Assembly: GCF_010728325.1 (NCBI RefSeq)
Contig: NZ_AP022570.1
Location: 2,790,001-2,854,000 of the forward strand
Direction: 5' to 3'
Origin: Mycolicibacterium poriferae
Lineage (GTDB): Bacteria; Actinomycetota; Actinomycetes; Mycobacteriales; Mycobacteriaceae
Length of the DNA stretch: 64,000 nt
The notes under the pieces were generated by a model, which had not been told where the DNA came from, did not search any database, and saw only the letters and a list, made by a program, of their open reading frames with translations. Numbering within the stretch: position 1 is the stretch's first letter; each line of letters starts with the position of its first letter. The position numbers and the translations under genes are program-made. Of this stretch, positions 18,722 to 29,260 are shown in pieces.

Positions 18722-19522
18722 GTGCCGATCGCCACCCCTTACGAGGATCTGTTGCGTCTGGTGCTCGAGTCGGGGACGCCGAAGTCGGATCGCACCGGCA
18801 CCGGCACCCGCAGCGTCTTCGGCCACCAGATGCGCTTCGACCTGACCGCGGGCTTCCCGCTGATCACGACCAAGAAGGTGCACACCAAGTCGATCGTGTA
18901 CGAGCTGCTGTGGTTCCTGCGCGGCGACTCCAACGTGCGCTGGTTGCAGGAGCATGGTGTCACGATCTGGGATGAATGGGCCTCTCCGACAGGTGATCTC
19001 GGTCCGATCTATGGGGTCCAGTGGCGGTCGTGGCCCACGCCGTCCGGGGAGCACATCGATCAGATCAGTGCCGCGCTGCAGATGCTGAGATCCGATCCGG
19101 ACTCACGCCGCAACATCGTCTCAGCGTGGAATGTCGGCGAGATCGCCCAGATGGCCCTGCCGCCGTGTCACGCCTTCTTCCAGTTCTATGTGGCCGACGG
19201 CCGCTTGAGCTGCCAGCTGTATCAGCGCAGCGCCGACCTGTTCTTGGGAGTGCCGTTCAACATCGCCAGCTATGCCCTGCTGACCCACATGATGGCGGCT
19301 CAGGCCGGCCTCGGCGTCGGCGAGTTCATCTGGACCGGAGGAGACTGCCACATCTACGACAACCACCGCGAGCAGGTCGCCGAGCAGCTGACCCGTGAAC
19401 CGCGCCCCTATCCGGAACTCGTTCTCGCACAGCGAGGTTCGATCTTCGACTACACCTACGAGGACGTGAACATCGTCAATTACGACCCGCACCCGGCGAT
19501 CAAGGCGCCCGTCGCCGTATGA
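18722..19522 (+). CDS. thyA: Thymidylate synthase ThyA
   Basis: Converts dUMP to dTMP with methylenetetrahydrofolate, giving dihydrofolate that DfrA recycles. From the GTG at 18722 the protein has 266 residues, the usual size. Motifs include the N-terminal [11 protein letters not shown], the catalytic cysteine in [11 protein letters not shown], and [21 protein letters not shown] for folate and dUMP binding. Upstream in-frame codons belong to the divergent hydrolase region. The stop overlaps dfrA (ATGA), so synthase and reductase are made together. Confidence 0.96.
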   Translation: MPIATPYEDLLRLVLESGTPKSDRTGTGTRSVFGHQMRFDLTAGFPLITTKKVHTKSIVYELLWFLRGDSNVRWLQEHGVTIWDEWASPTGDLGPIYGVQWRSWPTPSGEHIDQISAALQMLRSDPDSRRNIVSAWNVGEIAQMALPPCHAFFQFYVADGRLSCQLYQRSADLFLGVPFNIASYALLTHMMAAQAGLGVGEFIWTGGDCHIYDNHREQVAEQLTREPRPYPELVLAQRGSIFDYTYEDVNIVNYDPHPAIKAPVAV

Positions 19523-20001
19523 GTGACCTCACGTTGATCTGGGCGCAGTCGTCGTCCGGGGTGATCGGGCGGGGCAACTCCATCCCCTGGCACGTCCCGG
19601 AGGACATGGCTCGCTTCAAGGAACTGACCATGGGCCACACCGTCATCATGGGCAGGACCACCTGGGAGTCGTTGCCTGCGCGGTTCCGGCCGCTGCCTGG
19701 GCGCCGGAATGTCGTACTCACCCGGCATGCTGACTACGTGGCAGACGGAGCAGAAGTGGTCAGCAGCCTCGAGGACGCCCCGCTCGACGATGCGTGGGTG
19801 ATCGGCGGTTCCCAGGTCTACGGGTTGGCGTTGCCCCTGGCCGGCCGATGTGAGGTCACCGAGGTCGACATCAACATCCACCGTGAGGACGACGACGTGC
19901 TCGCCCCACTGCTGGACGAGGCATGGTTCGGTACCGCGGGCGACTGGCAGGACAGTTCGTCAGGTCTGCGGTACCGGTACTACACCTACGTCCGCGCGTG
20001 A
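19519..20001 (+). CDS. dfrA: Dihydrofolate reductase
   Basis: NADPH-dependent reduction of dihydrofolate to tetrahydrofolate; 160 residues, normal size. The signature [20 protein letters not shown] carries the substrate-binding Asp, followed by [12 protein letters not shown], the adenine-site GRRNVVLTR and VIGGSQVYG for the nicotinamide. The ATG overlaps the thyA stop and the stop overlaps the next gene (GTGA), so three genes are translationally linked. It is the target of antifolates of the trimethoprim type. Confidence 0.96.
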   Translation: MSDLTLIWAQSSSGVIGRGNSIPWHVPEDMARFKELTMGHTVIMGRTTWESLPARFRPLPGRRNVVLTRHADYVADGAEVVSSLEDAPLDDAWVIGGSQVYGLALPLAGRCEVTEVDINIHREDDDVLAPLLDEAWFGTAGDWQDSSSGLRYRYYTYVRA

Positions 20002-21221
20002 CCACGCTGTCCGCCGCGCAGGCGCGGCGGGTGGCGGTGGCGGCGCAGGGTTTTCACGAGCCCGCTCCCCGGGGACCGGTGACCCGGGCACACCTCAAGC
20101 GCCTCATCGCGCGGCTGCAGGTGCTGCAGTTGGACTCGGTGTCGGTGGCGGTGCGGGCCCACTACGCGCCGGTGTTCAGCCGACTCGGCCCCTACGATCG
20201 CGACGTGCTGGACCGGGCCGCCTGGAGTCACTCGGCGCGCTCACCACGGTTGCTGATCGAATACTGGGCGCACGAGGCTGCGTTGATGGCGGTGGAGGAC
20301 TGGCCGCTGCTGCGATGGCGGATGCGGCAGTACCGCCACGGCCGGTGGGGGACCGACATCGTCAAGAAGAACGCGCGGCTCGCCGAGGAGGTGCTGGCCG
20401 CCGTGGCCGAGCTGGGCCCAAGTACCGCGGGCCAGATCGAGGCGTATCTGGAGTCCGAACCGCGTGGCCGCAAGGGTCCGTGGTGGGACCGCAGTGAGAC
20501 GAAATGGGTGGCCGAGGCGTTGTGGTCTGCGGGGGCGCTGACGACCGCGACGCGGGTCGGGTTCGCCCGGCACTACGAACTCACCGAGCGGGTGTTGCCT
20601 GCGGCGGTGCTCAACCGGCAGGTGGACGAGGCCGACGCGGTGCGGGAGCTATGCCTGCGGGCGGCCTCGGCGCTCGGGGTGGGCACCGAGGCCGACATTC
20701 GTGACTACTTCCGGCTGGCTGCCGCGCAGGTCAATCCGGCGCTGGCCGATCTGGTCGGTGCCGGGCACCTCGAACGCGTCGATGTCGAGGGGTGGAGCGC
20801 GCCTGCCTATCTGCGTGTCGGTCAGGTCGTCCCGCGCCAGGACAGAGGGACGGCGCTGCTGTGCCCGTTCGACCCGCTGATCTTCTTTCGGCCCCGGGTC
20901 GAGCGCCTCTTCGGCGGGTTCCACTACCGCATCGAGATCTATACGCCGGCCCAGAAGAGGCGCTACGGCTACTACGTGTGGCCGTTCCTGCTCGACGGGA
21001 ACCTGGTGGGCCGCGTCGACCTCAAGGCCGACAGGGCGGCAGGCGCATTGGCGGTGCTGGGCGCGTTCGCCGAGGACGGGTGTGAGCCCGCGCGGGTGGC
21101 CGGGCCTTTGGCGCGGGAGTTGTCCGCGATGGCCTCGTGGCTCGGGCTGGAGGCGGTGACCGTCGCGGCGCGCGGCGACCTGGCGCCGGCGTTGCGACGT
21201 GCGGTGGACAGTCCGCTGTGA
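19998..21221 (+). CDS. YcaQ-like winged-helix DNA repair protein
   Basis: A 407-residue member of the HTH_42/YcaQ family, whose E. coli member is a glycosylase that unhooks interstrand DNA crosslinks. The start GTG overlaps the dfrA stop. Motifs seen: [52 protein letters not shown] and, near the end, [19 protein letters not shown] and [20 protein letters not shown], the usual C-terminal signature. Three winged-helix units are expected. Its place behind thyA-dfrA suggests a link to nucleotide or DNA maintenance, but this is weak evidence for the substrate. Confidence 0.88.
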   Translation: MTTLSAAQARRVAVAAQGFHEPAPRGPVTRAHLKRLIARLQVLQLDSVSVAVRAHYAPVFSRLGPYDRDVLDRAAWSHSARSPRLLIEYWAHEAALMAVEDWPLLRWRMRQYRHGRWGTDIVKKNARLAEEVLAAVAELGPSTAGQIEAYLESEPRGRKGPWWDRSETKWVAEALWSAGALTTATRVGFARHYELTERVLPAAVLNRQVDEADAVRELCLRAASALGVGTEADIRDYFRLAAAQVNPALADLVGAGHLERVDVEGWSAPAYLRVGQVVPRQDRGTALLCPFDPLIFFRPRVERLFGGFHYRIEIYTPAQKRRYGYYVWPFLLDGNLVGRVDLKADRAAGALAVLGAFAEDGCEPARVAGPLARELSAMASWLGLEAVTVAARGDLAPALRRAVDSPL

Positions 21222-21261
21222 CCGAGTAGCGTATTCGTTGCCTCAGCAAAGGAGCCGAACC

Positions 21262-22158
21262 GTGGACTTCCTCCGCACGCCCGACGAGCGATTTGCCGAT
21301 CTGCCGGATTTTCCGTTCGCGCCGCACTACGTCGACGTCGACGGGCTGCGAATGCACTACCTGGACGAGGGGCCGCCCGACGGCGAGGTCGTACTTCTGC
21401 TGCACGGCGAGCCGTCGTGGAGCTACCTGTACCGGCGGATGATCCCGGTTCTGACCCGGGCCGGGTTGCGAGCGGTGGCGATCGACCTCGTCGGGTTCGG
21501 CCGCAGCGACAAGCCGACCCGGCGTGAGGACTACACGTACCAGGCGCATGTCGACTGGACGTGGGCGGCCATCGAAGCGATCGGTCTGACCGACATCACG
21601 CTGGTGTGCCAGGACTGGGGTGGGCTCATCGGCTTGCGCCTGGTCGGCGAACACCCGGAGCGGTTCGCCCGGGTCGTCGCGGCCAACACCGTGCTGCCCA
21701 CCGGTGATCTCGATCCGGGGGAGGCCTTCCTGGCCTGGCGGCAGTTCAGCCAGGAGTCACCGGACTTCCCGGTCGGCAAGATCATCGGCGGCGCCTGCGT
21801 CGGAAAGCTCACACCCGAGGTGGCCGCGGCCTACGACGCGCCGTTTCCCGACGAATCCTTCAAGGCCGGTGCGCGCCACTTCCCGATGCTGGTGCCGACG
21901 CGGCCTGACGACCCGGCCTCTGCGGCGAACCGGGCCGCGTGGGAGGTCCTCCGGACATTCGACAAGCCGTTCCTGTGCGCATTCTCCGACTCCGATCCGA
22001 TCACCCGGGCCGCGGAGCCGTTGTTACGCAAGCAGATTCCGGGCGCCGAGGGGCAGACGCACGTGACCATCACCGAGGCCGGGCACTTCCTCCAGGAGGA
22101 CAAGGGCGTCGAACTCGCTGAGGCCGTGGTCCAGTTCGTCGCCGCGAACCCGCAGTAG
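21262..22158 (+). CDS. Haloalkane dehalogenase (DhmA/DmbB type)
   Basis: An alpha/beta hydrolase of 298 residues. AAAGGAGCC seven bases before the GTG at 21262 sets the start. The nucleophile is Asp118 in VCQDWGG, with the halide-binding Trp119 next to it, instead of the serine of esterases; HGEPSWSYLYRRM supplies the oxyanion region and EAGHFLQED the catalytic histidine. These point to hydrolysis of carbon-halogen bonds, as in the DhlA/DmbB group found in mycobacteria. The natural substrate is unknown. It is transcribed with its neighbours but has its own ribosome site. Confidence 0.87.
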   Translation: MDFLRTPDERFADLPDFPFAPHYVDVDGLRMHYLDEGPPDGEVVLLLHGEPSWSYLYRRMIPVLTRAGLRAVAIDLVGFGRSDKPTRREDYTYQAHVDWTWAAIEAIGLTDITLVCQDWGGLIGLRLVGEHPERFARVVAANTVLPTGDLDPGEAFLAWRQFSQESPDFPVGKIIGGACVGKLTPEVAAAYDAPFPDESFKAGARHFPMLVPTRPDDPASAANRAAWEVLRTFDKPFLCAFSDSDPITRAAEPLLRKQIPGAEGQTHVTITEAGHFLQEDKGVELAEAVVQFVAANPQ

Positions 22159-22176
22159 CGTCCCCACCGGTCCGGC

Positions 22177-23265
22177 ATGGCGACGCTGTGGCGGGAGGCC
22201 GACCAGTTCGACTGGTTCGGCGCATACCTGCGGGACCGCGGACTGCAGACGCAGTGGCGGATCGCAACCTTCGTCTTCACCGTCTGCCTGGCGGCGGTGC
22301 CGTTGGTCATGCTGGGCAGTCCGGTGGGGCCGAACACCTCTCTGACCAGATGGATCGCGGTGGCCGCGGCGGCTGGGGCCGGCAGCGCGTCACTGGTGTG
22401 GTTGTTCACCTGGCCGAGCCGACGAGGGTCGGTGGTCTACAACGTCATCTGCAGCGCGTGTATCGCCGCCACATGCCTGTCGCTGTCCAACGCCTACGGC
22501 GCGTTGATGGGCTGCACCGTGTTCGCGGTGATCGGCGGATTCCTGGCGTATTTCCACGCGGTCGGCCATGTGCTGGCCAACCTCGCCCTGGGCATGGCGT
22601 GCGCTGCCGTCGCCGCGGCCCGGTTGCTGATCGACACCGGCGATGTGGCGCTGACCGTCGCTGCGGCGCTGATCGTGACGGCGCTGAACGTCGGAATTCC
22701 GTTCGGGATCTTCTCTTTGGTGCATTCGCTGCGTATCGACCTGCGGAACTCCGACCGCGACCCGCTCACCGGTCTGCTGAACAGGCGGTCCTTCTCCAAT
22801 GCCGTCGCAGAGCTCATCGCGGCACAGCCGCCGAGCCTGCGCAGGCGGTTGAACGTGACCATGGTGGACCTCGACAACTTCAAGCGGCTCAACGATTCCC
22901 AGGGGCATGCGGTCGGGGATCAGGCGTTGGTCAGTGTCGCGGCCGTGCTGCGCGAGAGCTGCGACGCCGGCGCTGCGATCGCACGCCTGGGGGGCGAAGA
23001 ATTCGTCATCGCCGACACTCACTTCGTCGCCCGTCATCGCGCGATCGTCGAACGCATCCGGCAGGGCATCGCCTCGACACCGTTCGGCGTCACCGCCAGC
23101 CTGGGTACCTGCAGTGCGGTCGTGGGGCCGCACGTTGTGGTGGTGGCGACGGAGTTCGTCGACCGCCTGATCAGGATGGCCGATTCGGCGATGTACACCG
23201 CCAAGCGCGCCGGCGGCGATCGCGTCGAGCACTGCCCGTTCGAGGAGCCCGAAGGCGACGGCTAG
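22177..23265 (+). CDS. Membrane diguanylate cyclase (GGDEF protein)
   Basis: A 362-residue protein with about six membrane segments in residues 28-190 followed by a GGDEF domain (about 200-350). The active-site loop reads GGEEF, an accepted active form, and DPLTGLLNRRSF and VTMVDLDNFKRLND carry nucleotide and metal residues. The inhibitory RxxD site five residues upstream is absent. It should make cyclic di-GMP in response to a signal sensed in the membrane part. Its TAG stop overlaps the stop of the convergent deaminase gene in the four-base palindrome CTAG. Confidence 0.92.
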   Translation: MATLWREADQFDWFGAYLRDRGLQTQWRIATFVFTVCLAAVPLVMLGSPVGPNTSLTRWIAVAAAAGAGSASLVWLFTWPSRRGSVVYNVICSACIAATCLSLSNAYGALMGCTVFAVIGGFLAYFHAVGHVLANLALGMACAAVAAARLLIDTGDVALTVAAALIVTALNVGIPFGIFSLVHSLRIDLRNSDRDPLTGLLNRRSFSNAVAELIAAQPPSLRRRLNVTMVDLDNFKRLNDSQGHAVGDQALVSVAAVLRESCDAGAAIARLGGEEFVIADTHFVARHRAIVERIRQGIASTPFGVTASLGTCSAVVGPHVVVVATEFVDRLIRMADSAMYTAKRAGGDRVEHCPFEEPEGDG

Positions 23266-23849
23266 CCGAGCGGAATCTCGTTGTCGCCCTTGTGCTGTTG
23301 ATAGCGACGCGACAGGGCGTCATAGCGGCCGCGGATTCGGTCGCGCTGGGCAAGCAATCTCTGCCGCTGCGGCTCGGGTTCTGCGTCGATCAGGTCGCTG
23401 ATCGCGTAGGCGGTCCAGAACTCGTTGCTGCGGCGGTAGCCACCGGGGTCGAGGCCGAACAGCTCCTTGAGGATCTTCAGGTCGTGCGGGATGGCGAAGC
23501 TGTCCCGCGAGTCCTCGTGGCTGTAGAAGTAGTGATAGTTGTCGAACCCGGCCCAGGTGATCGCCGACATGCACAGTGTGCACGGCTCATGGGTGCTCAG
23601 GAACAGCAGATCTTTGGTGGCGGGTCGCTGCGGCGACTCGTAGAACTGCCTCAGTGTGTTCACCTCGCCGTGCCACAGCGGGTTGGCGGTCTCGTCGTTG
23701 GTTCCGGCGATGACCACCGACAGATCGGTCTTGGAGAGCAGGGCCGCGCCGAACACCTTGTTGCCCGCGGCCACCCCGCGCTCCGTCAAAGGCAGGATGT
23801 CGCCTTCGATCACATCGAGCAGGCGGGCGGCGAGGTGGGAGGCGGCCAT
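23262..23849 (-). CDS. Cytidine/deoxycytidylate deaminase-fold protein
   Basis: A 195-residue zinc-dependent deaminase fold. The zinc ligands and proton donor are HGEV (His and catalytic Glu) and EPCTLCMSA (the PCxxC pair). The N-terminal half (GNKVFGAALLSKTDLSVVIAG) resembles nucleoside deaminases such as guanine or tRNA adenosine deaminases; the long C-terminal extension (about 120-195, charged and helical) is not usual for TadA. The base it acts on cannot be read from the sequence. It ends tail-to-tail with the GGDEF gene. Confidence 0.83.
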   Translation of the reverse strand: MAASHLAARLLDVIEGDILPLTERGVAAGNKVFGAALLSKTDLSVVIAGTNDETANPLWHGEVNTLRQFYESPQRPATKDLLFLSTHEPCTLCMSAITWAGFDNYHYFYSHEDSRDSFAIPHDLKILKELFGLDPGGYRRSNEFWTAYAISDLIDAEPEPQRQRLLAQRDRIRGRYDALSRRYQQHKGDNEIPLG

Positions 23850-23950
23850 GGATCACCCTAACGCTCGTTGGCGCTGCGCTCAGGGCGACAAAATGTGAGT
23901 GCACCCCGCCGGTGATGCAGTCTCGACGAAGGCTGGTGGGGTAATGACGT

Positions 23951-23956
23951 TAGGCT
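23951..23956 (+). promoter_or_regulatory. -10 box of thyX (leaderless)
   Basis: TAGGCT is followed by six bases and the GTG of thyX. No ribosome site is seen. Confidence 0.62.
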
Positions 23957-23962
23957 CACGCC

Positions 23963-24727
23963 GTGGCCGAGATCGCGCCGCTGCGGGTGCAGCTGATCGC
24001 CAGAACGGAATTCTGCCCGCCGCCCGACGTCCCCTGGGACACCGATGCCGACGGCGGCCCGGCGCTGGTCGAGTTCGCCGGGCGAGCCTGCTACCAGAGC
24101 TGGTCGAAGCCCAATCCCCGGACGGCGACCAACGCCTCGTACCTGCGCCACATCATCGACGTCGGTCACTTCGCGGCACTCGAGCACGCCTCGGTGACGT
24201 TCTACATCACCGGCATCTCGCGGTCGTGCACACACGAGCTGGTTCGGCACCGGCATTTCTCGTTTTCACAGTTGTCCCAGCGTTACGTGCCTGACGAGCA
24301 GGCTGAGGTGGTGGCTCCGCCCGGCGTCGACGAGGACCCCGAGCTGGTGGAGATTCTGTCCGCCGCCGCAGATGCCAGCCGAGCGGCCTACACCGAGCTG
24401 CTGGCCCGTCTGGAGGCCAAGTTCATGGCCGACCAGCCCGGTGAGCGCGCCGCGGTGTTGCGTCGCAAGCAGGCCCGCCAGGCCGCGCGGTCCGTGCTGC
24501 CGAACGCCACCGAGTCGCGCATCGTCGTGACCGGCAACTACCGGGCATGGCGGCACTTCATCGCGATGCGCGCCAGCGAGCACGCCGACGTGGAGATCCG
24601 GCGATTGGCGATCACCTGTCTGCGTCAGCTCATCGATCTCGCGCCGCAGGTCTTCTCCGACTTCGAGATCACTGAACTCACCGACGGCACCGAGGTCGCG
24701 ACGAGCCCCCTGGCGACGGAGGCGTAG
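23963..24727 (+). CDS. thyX: Flavin-dependent thymidylate synthase ThyX
   Basis: Makes dTMP from dUMP with FAD and NADPH, releasing tetrahydrofolate directly. The 254 residues include the family motif [14 protein letters not shown], and flavin residues in [24 protein letters not shown]-like [15 protein letters not shown] binds dUMP. It stands in addition to thyA in this window, as in other mycobacteria. The start GTG is leaderless. The TAG stop lies inside the first unit of a 26-bp tandem repeat. Confidence 0.95.
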   Translation: MAEIAPLRVQLIARTEFCPPPDVPWDTDADGGPALVEFAGRACYQSWSKPNPRTATNASYLRHIIDVGHFAALEHASVTFYITGISRSCTHELVRHRHFSFSQLSQRYVPDEQAEVVAPPGVDEDPELVEILSAAADASRAAYTELLARLEAKFMADQPGERAAVLRRKQARQAARSVLPNATESRIVVTGNYRAWRHFIAMRASEHADVEIRRLAITCLRQLIDLAPQVFSDFEITELTDGTEVATSPLATEA

Positions 24728-24833
24728 CCGACCCGGCAGACACGGAGGCGTAGCCGACCCGGCAGACACGGAGGCGTAGCCGACCCGGCAGACACGGAGG
24801 CGTAGCCGACCCGGCAGACACGGAGGCGCAGCC
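24717..24833. repeat. 26-bp tandem repeat overlapping the thyX end
   Basis: Four exact 26-bp units (24717-24742, 24743-24768, 24769-24794, 24795-24820) and a partial fifth to 24833. Each begins CGGAGGCGTAGCC and ends GACCCGGCAGACA. The first carries the thyX stop codon, and the array fills most of the 153-base gap to dapA. It may vary in copy number between strains like a VNTR. Confidence 0.92.
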
Positions 24834-24866
24834 CAAAGGCATTCGTGAGCACGCGGGCTGAGCAGG

Positions 24867-24872
24867 TAACCT
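24867..24872 (+). promoter_or_regulatory. -10 box of dapA (leaderless)
   Basis: TAACCT lies eight bases before the GTG of dapA, just after the tandem repeat. Confidence 0.5.
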
Positions 24873-24874
24873 AG

Positions 24875-25783
<909 letters not shown>

Positions 25784-25793
25784 TGGGCCGCTA

Positions 25794-27473
25794 GTGGATT
25801 CAGCGCTCACCCCACCGGAGCCCCTGGCCCCAGGCGGCCTTCGCGTCACCGCGTTGGGCGGTATCAACGAAATCGGCCGCAACATGACCGTTTTCGAGCA
25901 TCTGGGACGGCTGTTGGTCGTCGATTGCGGTGTGCTGTTCCCGACACACGACGAACCCGGCGTCGACTTGATCCTGCCGGATCTGCGGCACATCGAGCAT
26001 CGGCTCGACGAGATCGAGGCGGTCGTCGTCACCCACGCACACGAAGACCACATCGGTGCGATCCCGTTTCTGCTCAAGTTGCGCGCCGACATTCCCATCG
26101 TCGGGTCGAAGTTCACGCTCGCACTGGTGGCGGCGAAGTGCCGCGAGCACCGGCTCAAGCCTGTCCTGGTCGAAGTCTCCGAGGGCCAGCGCTCCGAGCA
26201 CGGCGTGTTCGAATGCCAGTACTTCGCCGTCAACCACTCCATCCCCGGCTGCCTTGCCATCGCGATCCACACCGGTGCCGGCACGGTGCTGCACACCGGG
26301 GACATCAAGCTCGACCAGATGCCGCTGGACGGCAGACCCACCGACCTGCCCGGGATGTCGCGGCTCGGTGATGCCGGAGTGGACCTGTTCCTCTGTGACT
26401 CCACGAACGCCGACATCCCCGGTGTCGGGCCCTCGGAAAGCGAGATCGGCCCGGCGCTGCACCGGTTGATCCGCGGCGCCGAGGGCCGCGTCATCGTCGC
26501 GTGCTTCGCCTCCAACGTCTACCGGGTACAACAGATCATCGATGCGGCCGTGGCACTCGGACGGCGCGTGTCGTTCGTCGGACGCTCGATGGTGCGCAAC
26601 ATGGGCATTGCCCGGGAGTTGGGTTATCTCGACGTCGCCGACGAGGACGTGCTCGACATCGCCGCCGCCGAGATGATGCCGGCCGACCGCGTCGTGCTGA
26701 TCACCACCGGCACCCAGGGCGAGCCGATGGCGGCCCTGTCACGGATGTCGCGCGGTGAGCACCGCAGCATCACGCTGACGGACGGCGACCTGATCATCTT
26801 GTCCTCGTCGCTGATACCGGGCAACGAGGAAGCCGTGTACGGCGTGATCGATTCACTGGCCAAGATCGGCGCCCGTGTCGTCACCAACCAGCAGGCGCGC
26901 GTCCACGTCTCCGGTCACGCCTACGCCGGCGAGCTGGCATTCCTCTACAACGGCGTGCGGCCGCGCAACGTCATGCCCGTGCACGGGACCTGGCGGATGC
27001 TGCGGGCCAACGCCGCGCTGGCCGCGCGCACCGGCGTGCCGGACGACAACATCGTCGTCGCCGAGAACGGTGTCAGCGTGGACCTGGTGGCCGGACGCGC
27101 GACCATCGCCGGCGCGGTGTCGGTGGGCAAGATGTTCGTCGACGGCTTGATCACCGGCGATGTCGGGGACGCCACACTGGGGGAGCGGCTGATCCTGTCC
27201 TCGGGTTTCGTCGCGGTAACCGTGGTCGTCCGGCGCGGCACCGGGAAAACCGCCGCGCCTGCGCACCTGCATTCTCGCGGCTTCTCCGAGGATCCCAAGG
27301 CGCTCGAGGCGGTCGCTCGCAAGGTCGAGACCGAGCTGGAGAACCTTGCCTCGCAGAACATCACCGACCCCACCCGGATCGCTCAAGCTGTTCGCCGGAC
27401 GGTCGGCAAGTGGGTGGGGGAGACGTACCGCCGACAGCCGATGATCGTGCCTACCGTGATCGAGATCGGCTGA
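25794..27473 (+). CDS. rnj: Ribonuclease J
   Basis: A 559-residue metallo-beta-lactamase/beta-CASP ribonuclease with both endo- and 5'-exonuclease activity in RNA processing. The zinc motif is HAHEDH at residues 81-86; NHSIPGC, HTGDIKLD and the CASP motif CDSTNAD follow, and the C-terminal half has MPVHGTWRMLRANA and HVSGHA. It follows dapA closely, as in M. tuberculosis (Rv2752c). The GTG start has no strong ribosome site but gives the normal N-terminus. Confidence 0.94.
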   Translation: MDSALTPPEPLAPGGLRVTALGGINEIGRNMTVFEHLGRLLVVDCGVLFPTHDEPGVDLILPDLRHIEHRLDEIEAVVVTHAHEDHIGAIPFLLKLRADIPIVGSKFTLALVAAKCREHRLKPVLVEVSEGQRSEHGVFECQYFAVNHSIPGCLAIAIHTGAGTVLHTGDIKLDQMPLDGRPTDLPGMSRLGDAGVDLFLCDSTNADIPGVGPSESEIGPALHRLIRGAEGRVIVACFASNVYRVQQIIDAAVALGRRVSFVGRSMVRNMGIARELGYLDVADEDVLDIAAAEMMPADRVVLITTGTQGEPMAALSRMSRGEHRSITLTDGDLIILSSSLIPGNEEAVYGVIDSLAKIGARVVTNQQARVHVSGHAYAGELAFLYNGVRPRNVMPVHGTWRMLRANAALAARTGVPDDNIVVAENGVSVDLVAGRATIAGAVSVGKMFVDGLITGDVGDATLGERLILSSGFVAVTVVVRRGTGKTAAPAHLHSRGFSEDPKALEAVARKVETELENLASQNITDPTRIAQAVRRTVGKWVGETYRRQPMIVPTVIEIG

Positions 27474-27483
27474 GCGAGCCGCT

Positions 27484-28281
27484 TCAGCGGGCGGGTTGTT
27501 CGAGCCGATAGCCCAGACCGCGCACCGAGACGAACCGGCGGGCGCCCAGCTTGCTGCGCAGGTACCGGACGTACACGTCGACGACGTTGGAACTCGCGGC
27601 GTGCTCATGCCCCCACACCGTGCTCAGCAGCTGTTGGCGGGACAGAACCTCGCCGGGATGTCGGAGGAACTTCGCGGCCAGCGCGCATTCACGGGCCGAC
27701 AGGTCGACGAAGTAGTCACCGACGTGGGCGCGTCGCGCGGTCAGATCGAGCCGCAGATCGCCGTAGGTCAGCTGGGTCGATTCGGGGGTCCGTCCGGCCG
27801 GCGACAGCCATCTCCGAACTTTGGCGAGGAGTTCTTCGAAGCGGAAGGGAGTGCACAGGTAATCGTCGGCCTGTCCCTCCAAACCGACGACCGCCCCGGT
27901 GGCGCTGCCACGCGGTCGCAGCATCAGGGTGGGCAGTTCGACGCCCTGGGCACGCAGACGCCGCACCACCTCGATGCCATCGAGACGGGGCAGGTCGATG
28001 TCGATGACCAGCAGATCGGCCTGGCCGCTTCGCGCCGCAGACAGGGCTGCTGCGCCGTCGGCCACGACCCGGACCGCGAAACCGTGGGCGGTCAGTCCGC
28101 GCGCCACCAGCGAGGCGACACGCGGCTCGTCGTCGGCGACCAGGACGGTCGCGGTCTGCGCGGCGCGGCGTCGGATCTGACCGCCGAACCGTCGTTCGGC
28201 GACGCCGTGAATCGCCGCCGGTTGTCGCTTCCGCGCGATCAGCACCGACGCGTTCTCTGCCCTCGTCGTGGTCATCGTCAT
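27484..28281 (-). CDS. OmpR-family response regulator with degenerate receiver
   Basis: A 265-residue orphan regulator with an N-terminal receiver (about 45-160) and a C-terminal winged helix (about 175-262, ending RFVSVRGLGYRLEQP). The phosphate-accepting Asp is kept (LLVIDIDLPRLDG) and so is the acidic pair (VADDEP). Two other conserved residues are not: the usual Thr/Ser before the Ala reads LMLRPRGS, and the usual Lys-Pro-Phe reads CTPF. No kinase gene is adjacent. It may work without normal phosphorylation. The frame extends upstream, but ATG 28281 with AGAAGG upstream is preferred. Confidence 0.82.
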   Translation of the reverse strand: MTMTTTRAENASVLIARKRQPAAIHGVAERRFGGQIRRRAAQTATVLVADDEPRVASLVARGLTAHGFAVRVVADGAAALSAARSGQADLLVIDIDLPRLDGIEVVRRLRAQGVELPTLMLRPRGSATGAVVGLEGQADDYLCTPFRFEELLAKVRRWLSPAGRTPESTQLTYGDLRLDLTARRAHVGDYFVDLSARECALAAKFLRHPGEVLSRQQLLSTVWGHEHAASSNVVDVYVRYLRSKLGARRFVSVRGLGYRLEQPAR

Positions 28282-28383
28282 GCTTGGCCAGCTGCCTTCT
28301 GCGGGTGATCGTCTGCCGCCGCTGCCGTGGGGGGTACCCACTCGGCGCCGAAATCGTGCACGCGCTGTGATCGCGCGACCTCG

Positions 28384-29253
28384 TCAGCGCTCCGCCAGCG
28401 CCGTCCACTCGAGCGGCGACGCGGACAGCGTGCGGCCGGTGGGACGGATGTAGGTGTCGCGGAAGTAGCTCGGTCCGGCCTGCTCGACGAGGCGCCAGCC
28501 GTACTCGTCGAGCAGTTCTCCGACGTCTTCCCGGACCAGGCCCGACTGCCATACCTGCCGTCGTTGCCGGAATCGGCGGTAGAGCGCCTCGGCTCCGTGC
28601 AGGTCGGTGCCGTCGACGAAGTCCTGCCGGATGTAGGTGAAGACCAGTCGGCTGCCCGGTGCGGCATCTCTGAGCTGGTCGAGAGTGCTGCGCACCGCCT
28701 CCGGGCCCAGATACTGCGTGACGCCCTCCCAGATGAAGAACGTGCGATCACCGCGCCGGTAGCCCGCAGCCTGCAGCGCCGGCATCAACGCCTCTGTCTC
28801 GAAATCCAGCGGGACGAGCCGCACCGATGGTGGTGTCGCGCCGAGAACCCGCTCTAAGACCGCTGCTTTGCGCTCGGTGTTGACGTGCTGGTCGACCTCG
28901 AACACCGGCATGTCGCTGTGCCGGGCGATCCGGCAGGCCCGGGTATCCAGTCCGGCACCGAGCACGACGACGGTGTCGACGTCGTTGAGCGGATCCGACA
29001 GCCGTTCGTCGATGAAGCGCTTACGGCAGGCGATGCTGGCCCACAGTCCGGGGCCCGATCGCTCCGAAGCCCCGGTGAGAGCTCGGCGCACCGCGCCTGC
29101 CCGCGCTGACCGGACCAGCCAACGCCACCGTGCGGGCAGGAACGACTCGGCCAGATCGTCGTCGACCAAGCGTCTGCCCGGTGACTCGTTGTGCTCGATC
29201 GCCGCCAGCACCATGGGGCCGAGTGCGGTCTGGGCCGCGGGGTTGCCGGACAC
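28384..29253 (-). CDS. SAM-dependent methyltransferase (Rv2751/LCM-like family)
   Basis: A 289-residue class I methyltransferase of the mycobacterial family related to leucine carboxyl methyltransferase. The SAM motifs are VVVLGAGLDTRACRI and PVFEVDQHVNTERK, with FFIWEGVTQYL further on. Targets of these proteins are mostly unknown, often small carboxylates or polyketides. It occupies the Rv2751 position beside RNase J and the SDR, and its stop lies 102 bases from the start of the response regulator gene. A seven-base gap to the SDR suggests one operon. Confidence 0.85.
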   Translation of the reverse strand: MSGNPAAQTALGPMVLAAIEHNESPGRRLVDDDLAESFLPARWRWLVRSARAGAVRRALTGASERSGPGLWASIACRKRFIDERLSDPLNDVDTVVVLGAGLDTRACRIARHSDMPVFEVDQHVNTERKAAVLERVLGATPPSVRLVPLDFETEALMPALQAAGYRRGDRTFFIWEGVTQYLGPEAVRSTLDQLRDAAPGSRLVFTYIRQDFVDGTDLHGAEALYRRFRQRRQVWQSGLVREDVGELLDEYGWRLVEQAGPSYFRDTYIRPTGRTLSASPLEWTALAER

Positions 29254-29260
29254 CGGACAG

